This document shows, in pieces, positions 60,109-64,000 of a stretch of DNA of 64,000 bases. The stretch is from the NCBI GenBank assembly GCA_020633725.1, contig JACKDC010000006.1, positions 124,001 through 188,000 of the forward strand, read 5' to 3'. Under the pieces are notes generated by a model, which searched no databases, was not told the origin of the DNA, and saw nothing but the letters and a program-made list of their open reading frames with translations. The position numbers were made by a program, and so were the translations under genes. Within the stretch, counting starts at the first letter, position 1; each line of letters begins with the position of its first letter. This DNA comes from Candidatus Latescibacterota bacterium (GTDB lineage Bacteria; Krumholzibacteriota; Krumholzibacteriia; JACNKJ01).

Positions 60109-60939
60109 CTAGGTGATGAACTGCACCTCGACGGGCGCGTCCAGGTAGCCGCGCTCGTGCGCCAGGCGCAGGAAACGCGCGATGGACTCGCGCCCCCGCT
60201 CGCCGTAGTCCAGCGTCAGTTCGTTGACGTACATGCCGACAAAGCGGTCGGCCAGGCCCAGGTCGAGTCCGCGGCCGAAGTCGAGCGCGTACTTCACGGC
60301 CTCCTCGCGATGCTCGAGCCCGTAGGCGATGCTCGCCTTGAGGATGCCGTTCAGCTCGGCCATCCGCGCCGCGCCCAGGTCGCGCCGCACCGCGTTGCCG
60401 CCCAGCGGCAGCGGCAGGCCGCCGGTCTCGTCGCCCCACCAGATCCCCAGATCCAGCAGCAGGTTCAGGCCCTCGCTGGCATAGGTGAGCTGCCCCTCGT
60501 GAATGATGAGCCCGGCATCGTACTCGCCCGCGGCCACCCGCTGGGTGATCTCGTCAAAGGGCACGACCGCGTGCTCGTAGTCGCCGATGGCCAGCCGCAG
60601 CGCGAGGAAGGCGCTGGTCAGCGTGCCCGGCACCGCGATGGTCCGCCGCTTCGCCTCGTCGAGGGTGAGGCCCGGCCTGGCCACGAGCATGGGGCCGTAG
60701 CCGTCGCCCATGCTGGCGCCGCTGGACAGCAGCGCGTACTTGTCCTGCAGGTGCGCGTAGGCGTGGATCGACACCGCGCTGATGTGCAGCTCGCCGTTCA
60801 GGGCGCGCCGGTTCAGCGTCTCGATGTCCTGAAGGATGTGCGTGAAGCGGTAGGGCCCGGGGTCGACGCCGCCCTTCGCAAGACCGTAAAACATGAAGGC
60901 GTCGTCCGGATCCGGACTGTGGCCCAGCAGGATGTCCAT
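60109..60939 (-). CDS. mqnD: 1,4-dihydroxy-6-naphthoate synthase (futalosine pathway)
   Basis: A protein of 276 residues. The opening L-G-H-S-P-D-P-D-D-A-F-M-F-Y is diagnostic for MqnD. It also has I-A-V-P-G-T-L-T-S-A-F-L and G-L-I-I-H-E-G-Q-L-T-Y. The enzyme converts cyclic dehypoxanthinyl futalosine to 1,4-dihydroxy-6-naphthoate in menaquinone synthesis. ATG 60939 has a GGAG site; an upstream start would add 13 residues. TATAAT lies 9 bases before the ATG, and another promoter candidate lies at 60977-61006. Other mqn genes are not in the window. Confidence 0.93.
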   Translation of the reverse strand: MDILLGHSPDPDDAFMFYGLAKGGVDPGPYRFTHILQDIETLNRRALNGELHISAVSIHAYAHLQDKYALLSSGASMGDGYGPMLVARPGLTLDEAKRRTIAVPGTLTSAFLALRLAIGDYEHAVVPFDEITQRVAAGEYDAGLIIHEGQLTYASEGLNLLLDLGIWWGDETGGLPLPLGGNAVRRDLGAARMAELNGILKASIAYGLEHREEAVKYALDFGRGLDLGLADRFVGMYVNELTLDYGERGRESIARFLRLAHERGYLDAPVEVQFIT

Positions 60940-60976
60940 GGTGTCTCCATTATAGAAGATGCTGTCGGAAGGCGGC

Positions 60977-61006
60977 ATCCTAGCAGATCGGCCGCGCGGG
61001 GATCAA
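60977..61006 (-). promoter_or_regulatory. promoter of mqnD with extended -10 TGCTAGGAT
   Basis: On the minus strand TTGATC (61006-61001), 18 bases, then TAGGAT (60982-60977) preceded by TGC. It is back to back with the Rieske gene promoter. Confidence 0.55.
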
Positions 61007-61029
61007 GGCGGCGCGGGGCACGCGGGCTC

Positions 61030-61058
61030 TTCCGGCGACCCGCCGCTTCTGCTAGACT
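61030..61058 (+). promoter_or_regulatory. promoter of the Rieske gene with extended -10 TGCTAGACT
   Basis: TTCCGG, 17 bases, then TAGACT (61053-61058). Right after it CCGGCC (61060-61065) pairs with GGCCGG (61077-61082), placing a hairpin at the mRNA 5' end next to the SD at 61081-61086. Confidence 0.5.
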
Positions 61059-61090
61059 GCCGGCCCACGGATGCATGGCCGGGAGGAAGC

Positions 61091-61402
61091 ATGGAGTCCG
61101 ACTACGTCCGCGTCTGCCCGCTCGAGGACGTCCCCGCCGGCGAGGCGCGAGGCTTCTCGCTGGAGGGTTACGACATCGCCGTCTTCAACACGGGCGAGGA
61201 GATCTACGCCATCGAGAACCGCTGCCCGCACATGGGCGCGGAGCTGTCCGAGGGCGAGATCGTCGACCGGTCCGTCTGCTGCCACGACCACGGCTGGGTG
61301 ATCAACCTGGAGACGGGCGAGGTGGAGGACCGCGACGCCGACGGCGTGGCCACCTTCCCGGTGCAGGTGCGCGACGACGCGATCTGGGTGCTGCTGGCCT
61401 AG
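61091..61402 (+). CDS. Rieske [2Fe-2S] ferredoxin-like protein
   Basis: A protein of 103 residues, all of it one Rieske domain. Cluster ligands are C-P-H (Cys45, His47) and C-H-D-H (Cys64, His67). There is no signal or membrane segment, so it is a soluble electron carrier like NirD or the ferredoxins of ring-hydroxylating dioxygenases. No oxygenase or nitrite reductase partner is adjacent. ATG 61091 has a GGGAGGA site. Its stop overlaps the convergent creatininase-family gene by 4 bases. Confidence 0.92.
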   Translation: MESDYVRVCPLEDVPAGEARGFSLEGYDIAVFNTGEEIYAIENRCPHMGAELSEGEIVDRSVCCHDHGWVINLETGEVEDRDADGVATFPVQVRDDAIWVLLA

Positions 61403-62121
61403 CGCGCGAGCAGGTCGTCCAGCTCGGTCCCGTAGAGTTCCACGCACAGCTCGAAGAGCCGCTTCCCCTTGGCCGCGTCGGCCAGCGAGGGGTCGCTGCC
61501 CATGCGCCCGTCGGGGAAGGTCTCGCGAAAGCGCCGCGGGCCCAGCGGCCACTCGTGCGCCGGGTGCCGCACGTCCACCGGAGCCAGCGGCGCCACGGCC
61601 CCGGGGAAGAGGTGCATCGTCATGCTGATCTCGGCGGCCGTGGCGTGGTCGCCGTTGCGGTCGCCGAAGAGCTCATCCTCCAGCGCCTTCACCGCCGGGT
61701 GCTCCCACCAGCTCCGCCAGATCCACTCCAGATCCTCGCGGCGCGCCAGCAGGTCGCTGGCGGCCGCCTTGGCCGGCACCGTGTTGCCGCCGTGCCCGTT
61801 GACGAAGACGAAGCGCCGGAAGCCGTGCCGCGCCAGGGACTCCACGGTCTCGGTGAGCATGCCCGCGTAACCCGCCGCCGTGAGGCTGGCCGAGCCGGGG
61901 AAGCCCAGGTGGTGCTGGCTCATGCCGACGGGCAACACGGGCATCACGGCCACCTCGCAGCGCTCGCCGAGGGCGAGGGCGAGCTGCTCGGCCACCAGGT
62001 GGTCCGTGCCCAGCAGGCCGTTCGGGCCGTGCTGCTCCGTGGCGCCGGTGGGGATCAGGACGATGTCGCGCTCCGCCAGGTAGCTCTCCACCTGACGCCA
62101 GGTCATCAAGGCCATGCGCAT
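61399..62121 (-). CDS. creatininase-family metal-dependent amidohydrolase
   Basis: A protein of 240 residues. Metal ligands are recognisable in P-T-G-A-T-E-Q-H-G-P (Glu29, His31), G-T-D-H (Asp40) and V-N-G-H-G-G-N. The family includes creatinine amidohydrolase, MftE and FAPy deformylase, so creatinine itself need not be the substrate. No mycofactocin genes are nearby. SD GGGAGG before 62121. Confidence 0.88.
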   Translation of the reverse strand: MRMALMTWRQVESYLAERDIVLIPTGATEQHGPNGLLGTDHLVAEQLALALGERCEVAVMPVLPVGMSQHHLGFPGSASLTAAGYAGMLTETVESLARHGFRRFVFVNGHGGNTVPAKAAASDLLARREDLEWIWRSWWEHPAVKALEDELFGDRNGDHATAAEISMTMHLFPGAVAPLAPVDVRHPAHEWPLGPRRFRETFPDGRMGSDPSLADAAKGKRLFELCVELYGTELDDLLAR

Positions 62122-62184
62122 GGGCTGCCTCCCGAGGGCTGTCGGTCAGGCTGCGCAGATCGTGCCGGCGCCGGCAAGCGCGAT

Positions 62185-62214
62185 TTGTGCGCGGAGCCTC
62201 GCCTGGCGTATACT
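62185..62214 (+). promoter_or_regulatory. sigma70 promoter of the dockerin-like gene
   Basis: TTGTGC, 18 bases, then TATACT (62209-62214), about 37 bases before the ATG at 62251. Confidence 0.6.
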
Positions 62215-62250
62215 TCTATGGTCGGGCGACGTGGATCAATGGAGGACATC

Positions 62251-62841
62251 ATGAAACGTCTTTGGGGCTCGCTGGTCGCTCTGGCGCTGATGGTGGGGCC
62301 TGCGGGCGCCGCCCGGGCCGTCGATATTCCCAACACGGCGAACTGCTCGGCCACGATCCTGGACCCCCATGTCTTCACGGTGGCGCCCTGCGGGGCCGAT
62401 CCGATGCCGGTGGTGGACGTCTGGATCCTTGACTATCCTGACGCGAATCCGGTGGAAGTGCTCGCCTCCGACATCTGGTTCATGAGCTTCGAAGGCTTTC
62501 AGTTCTGCGCGGAAGTCCACGCGGACAGCTCCACCTTCGCTCCCGACCCAGGCCACACCACCATCAGCGGCGTTCATGGCTGGTGGGTTGACCCCGTCGC
62601 CGACTGCGCGGCGGTCAACGTGGAAGCGGTCGTGCTTGGCATGCCCTTCGAGACGCTCACCTTTGCGGTGAACGGTCCCGACCTCTCGGGCGACGGCGAG
62701 GTCACCGTGACCGACTTCAGCCTCTTCGGCGCGAGCTGGCAGAGCGCGGACCCCTGCGCCGACTTCGACGAGAACGGAATGGTGGCCGTGGCCGACCTGG
62801 CCATCTTCGCGGGCTGGTTCAATCACTGCAGCTGCGAGTAG
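62251..62841 (+). CDS. secreted dockerin-like protein
   Basis: A protein of 196 residues. ATG 62251 follows GGAGG; ATG 62239 is less likely because it overlaps that site. A signal peptide ends A-R-A-V. The body is a Cys-containing beta domain. The last 55 residues have two calcium-loop helices, D-L-S-G-D-G-E-V-T-V-T-D-F-S-L-F and D-F-D-E-N-G-M-V-A-V-A-D-L-A-I-F, the dockerin type I pattern. No cohesin-bearing scaffold is evident here, so it may dock onto an unseen partner or simply be a stability module. Confidence 0.8.
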   Translation: MKRLWGSLVALALMVGPAGAARAVDIPNTANCSATILDPHVFTVAPCGADPMPVVDVWILDYPDANPVEVLASDIWFMSFEGFQFCAEVHADSSTFAPDPGHTTISGVHGWWVDPVADCAAVNVEAVVLGMPFETLTFAVNGPDLSGDGEVTVTDFSLFGASWQSADPCADFDENGMVAVADLAIFAGWFNHCSCE

Positions 62842-62889
62842 GCGCCGCGCGGCTCCCGAGGGTTTCCGATGCCTCCGGCATGGGCGTTG

Positions 62890-62914
62890 CTCCTTTCACC
62901 AAGGTGAAAGGAGG
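62890..62914 (+). promoter_or_regulatory. hairpin covering the Shine-Dalgarno sequence
   Basis: CTCCTTTCACC pairs perfectly with GGTGAAAGGAG across a two-base centre (four or so unpaired bases in RNA). The 3' arm is the SD AAAGGAGG itself, 5 bases before ATG 62920. Translation of the next gene should be low unless the hairpin opens. Confidence 0.7.
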
Positions 62915-62919
62915 ACGCC

Positions 62920-63285
62920 ATGCCGCAGTCCCACGCCTCGCGCCTGTGGAGTCGACTCGGGATCGCAGTCCTGCTCGCCGGCGCCCTCGCGGGCACCCCC
63001 TCGCAGGCCCGCGCCGCGCGCGCCGAAGCACCCGCCACGATCGCGCCCGCGGAGGACTCCGGCAAGAACGTCCCCGGACCCGGCAAGAAGGGTCGTCGCG
63101 TCTTTCGCTTTCATGAGCTGGTCGCCCAGTTCAAGGGCGACCGGCTGGACGTCTACCGGAAGTTCGGCTTCCCGCCCTATCGCTACTTCGAGCTGAAGTT
63201 CGCCAGCCCGACCGAGCACTGGATCTACCCGGGCGAGAACAGGGAGTTCATCTTCTCCGGCGATCAGCTGGTCGGCCACTGGTAG
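62920..63285 (+). CDS. small exported protein of unknown function
   Basis: A protein of 121 residues with a signal peptide (about 1-30, ending A-R-A-A). The mature part begins Ala/Pro-rich. It has a conserved-looking core R-R-V-F-R-F-H-E-L-V-A-Q-F-K-G, D-V-Y-R-K-F-G-F-P-P-Y-R-Y, and ends with an F-I-F-S-G-D-Q-L strand. No family is recognised. Its SD is folded into a perfect hairpin, so expression may be regulated in the 5' leader, for example by temperature, a protein or a small RNA. Confidence 0.7.
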   Translation: MPQSHASRLWSRLGIAVLLAGALAGTPSQARAARAEAPATIAPAEDSGKNVPGPGKKGRRVFRFHELVAQFKGDRLDVYRKFGFPPYRYFELKFASPTEHWIYPGENREFIFSGDQLVGHW

Positions 63286-63304
63286 GCGCGGCGCGCCGGT
63301 CGCC

Positions 63305-63333
63305 TTGCGCCGGCACTCTCGAGCTGTTAGCAT
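63305..63333 (+). promoter_or_regulatory. promoter with TGTTAGCAT extended -10
   Basis: TTGCGC, 17 bases, then TAGCAT (63328-63333). A hairpin (AACGCCGG at 63339-63346 with CCGGCGTT at 63355-63362) begins at the expected mRNA start. Confidence 0.55.
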
Positions 63334-63371
63334 TGGGGAACGCCGGTCGTCATGCCGGCGTTTCCGTCACC

Positions 63372-63716
63372 ATGCTGAACGCACTGCGCAATCGCTCGCT
63401 CGCCCTGGCCGCCCTGCTCTTCCTGCTCGGCGCGGTCTCGGCGGAGCTCTGCCTGCATGACGGCCACGCCTCGGCCCCGCCCCCGGGGGCGGAGGTCGTG
63501 CTGGCCTGTGCGAGTTGCGCCGACTGCGACGGCCCCGCCGCCGAGCACGGCGCCCACGTCTGCCTCTGCGCCTGCCACATCACAGGCGTGTTGACCGGAC
63601 TCGGCGCACCCGTGCACGCGACGCGGCCTGGCGCGTTCACGCCCGCGGCCGACGGCGCGCTGCCAGCCGGCCACCGCGCCCGCCTCGAGCGCCCGCCCCT
63701 GACGACAGCGGTCTGA
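63372..63716 (+). CDS. exported Cys/His-rich protein, probably metal related
   Basis: A protein of 114 residues from ATG 63372, the first ATG after the predicted transcription start that keeps the signal peptide (S-L-A-L-A-A-L-L-F-L-L-G). The mature part has L-C-L-H-D-G-H, C-A-S-C-A-D-C and H-V-C-L-C-A-C-H, ten or so possible soft-metal ligands. A TolC-family gene follows 47 bases later. Small Cys/His proteins before CusC- or CzcC-type genes usually belong to metal efflux loci, so copper, silver or zinc binding is likely but not shown. No SD is visible; the palindrome at 63477-63492 codes for P-P-P-G-A. Confidence 0.65.
   Translation: MLNALRNRSLALAALLFLLGAVSAELCLHDGHASAPPPGAEVVLACASCADCDGPAAEHGAHVCLCACHITGVLTGLGAPVHATRPGAFTPAADGALPAGHRARLERPPLTTAV
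63477..63492. repeat. CCCCCGGGGG palindrome, copy 10 (in a gene)
   Basis: A perfect 16-bp palindrome, read as A-P-P-P-G-A-E in the Cys/His-rich protein. Confidence 0.9.
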
Positions 63717-63763
63717 TCTCCCCCGTTCGCCGACACCAAGCACCCCCCTCGAAGGGAGTGGCC

Positions 63764-64000
63764 ATGCCGTGGCCCTTGCCGACGGGGCGTCGACTGGGCG
63801 TCCTCGTCCTTGCCCTGCTGTTGCCGGGGGGCACGGCGGCCGAGACCGTTCTCCGGTGGGAGGACGTCCTCGCCGCCCTGCCCTCGCAGCCCGAACTCGC
63901 CGCCGCGCGCGCCGAGCGCGATGCCGCCGCCGCCGACCGGCGCGCGCTGGCGCTGCCCAACCCCGAGCTGGAACTGGCCGGCGGCCGGGCCGAGCCGCTC
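63764..64000 (+). CDS. TolC-family outer-membrane efflux protein, 5' part only
   Basis: The first 79 codons. A signal peptide (about 1-26) is followed by T-V-L-R-W-E-D-V-L-A-A-L-P, then A-A-A-R-A-E-R-D-A-A-A-A-D-R-R-A-L-A-L-P-N-P-E-L-E-L-A-G-G, the standard opening of TolC/CusC-type helices and the L-P-N-P turn. ATG 63764 has a GAAGGGAG site. With the Cys/His-rich protein upstream, this probably begins a CusCBA- or Czc-like heavy-metal efflux operon that continues beyond the window. Confidence 0.82.
   Translation, partial: MPWPLPTGRRLGVLVLALLLPGGTAAETVLRWEDVLAALPSQPELAAARAERDAAAADRRALALPNPELELAGGRAEPL

Noticed and set aside
61399..62121. MftE of a mycofactocin cluster
   Set aside because: No other mycofactocin gene (mftA, B, C) is nearby; only family membership can be claimed.

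Overview
This is a very GC-rich bacterial window (roughly 70 % G+C by eye) from a diderm with an unusually large secretome. Seven proteins end in a FlgD/Ig-like C-terminal domain (N-P-F-N-P motif, then W-D-G-R-D/N and G-V-Y), and others carry lipoprotein signals, C25-like peptidase modules and VCBS/FG-GAP repeats. With menaquinone made through futalosine (MqnD) and a cytochrome-b558-type succinate dehydrogenase, this suits an FCB-group candidate phylum such as Eisenbacteria or Krumholzibacteria. That placement is inference; no rRNA gene is present.

Layout. 1-5927 (minus): a tight six-gene poly-gamma-glutamate-type operon (pgsB, pgsC, pgsW, a tandem beta-domain protein, an outer-membrane beta-barrel, an LVIVD lipoprotein cut by the window edge). 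6022-21086: secreted proteins, including two divergently placed C25 (gingipain-like) peptidases, a beta-helix protein, a VCBS-repeat protein and a lipoprotein. 21346-24309 (minus): an HTH-HATPase-STAS-like regulator and a GT-C glycosyltransferase. 24417-30087: four secreted proteins, including a tail-fibre-like protein and a degenerate subtilase lipoprotein. 30243-33651: sdhCAB with a clear terminator. 33970-42612: further secreted proteins, a STAS/methyltransferase pair, a divergent quinone-oxidoreductase/HxlR pair, a VOC lipoprotein and a DUF2231 membrane protein.

42866-46267 is the most unusual stretch: two small secreted proteins with Asp-rich G-D-D-x-D-D-D blocks, one with five repeats, next to a TPR-sigma54 activator whose N-terminal third has much lower G+C than its AAA+ half. 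I propose, as inference only, a secreted-peptide/TPR-receptor regulatory system. A BrnT/BrnA toxin-antitoxin pair follows.

47185-64000: a FIST sensor with a hybrid histidine kinase, small VOC, MOSC and REC-like proteins, a serine hydrolase, a nitroreductase, a YpfJ-type metalloprotease, a GT39 and M61-like pair, an M20 amidohydrolase, mqnD, a Rieske protein, a creatininase-family protein, a dockerin-like protein, and at the right edge a Cys/His-rich protein followed by the start of a TolC-family (probably metal efflux) gene.

Across the window there are ten exact copies of the palindrome CGCCCCCGGGGGCG, eight of them inside genes and in two reading frames. There is also a recurring TGCTAGnnT extended -10 motif, and three secreted proteins ending in a shared (W/F)-x-x-(I/V)-K-S-L-(Y/F) tail. 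No tRNA, rRNA, CRISPR array or transposase was seen.
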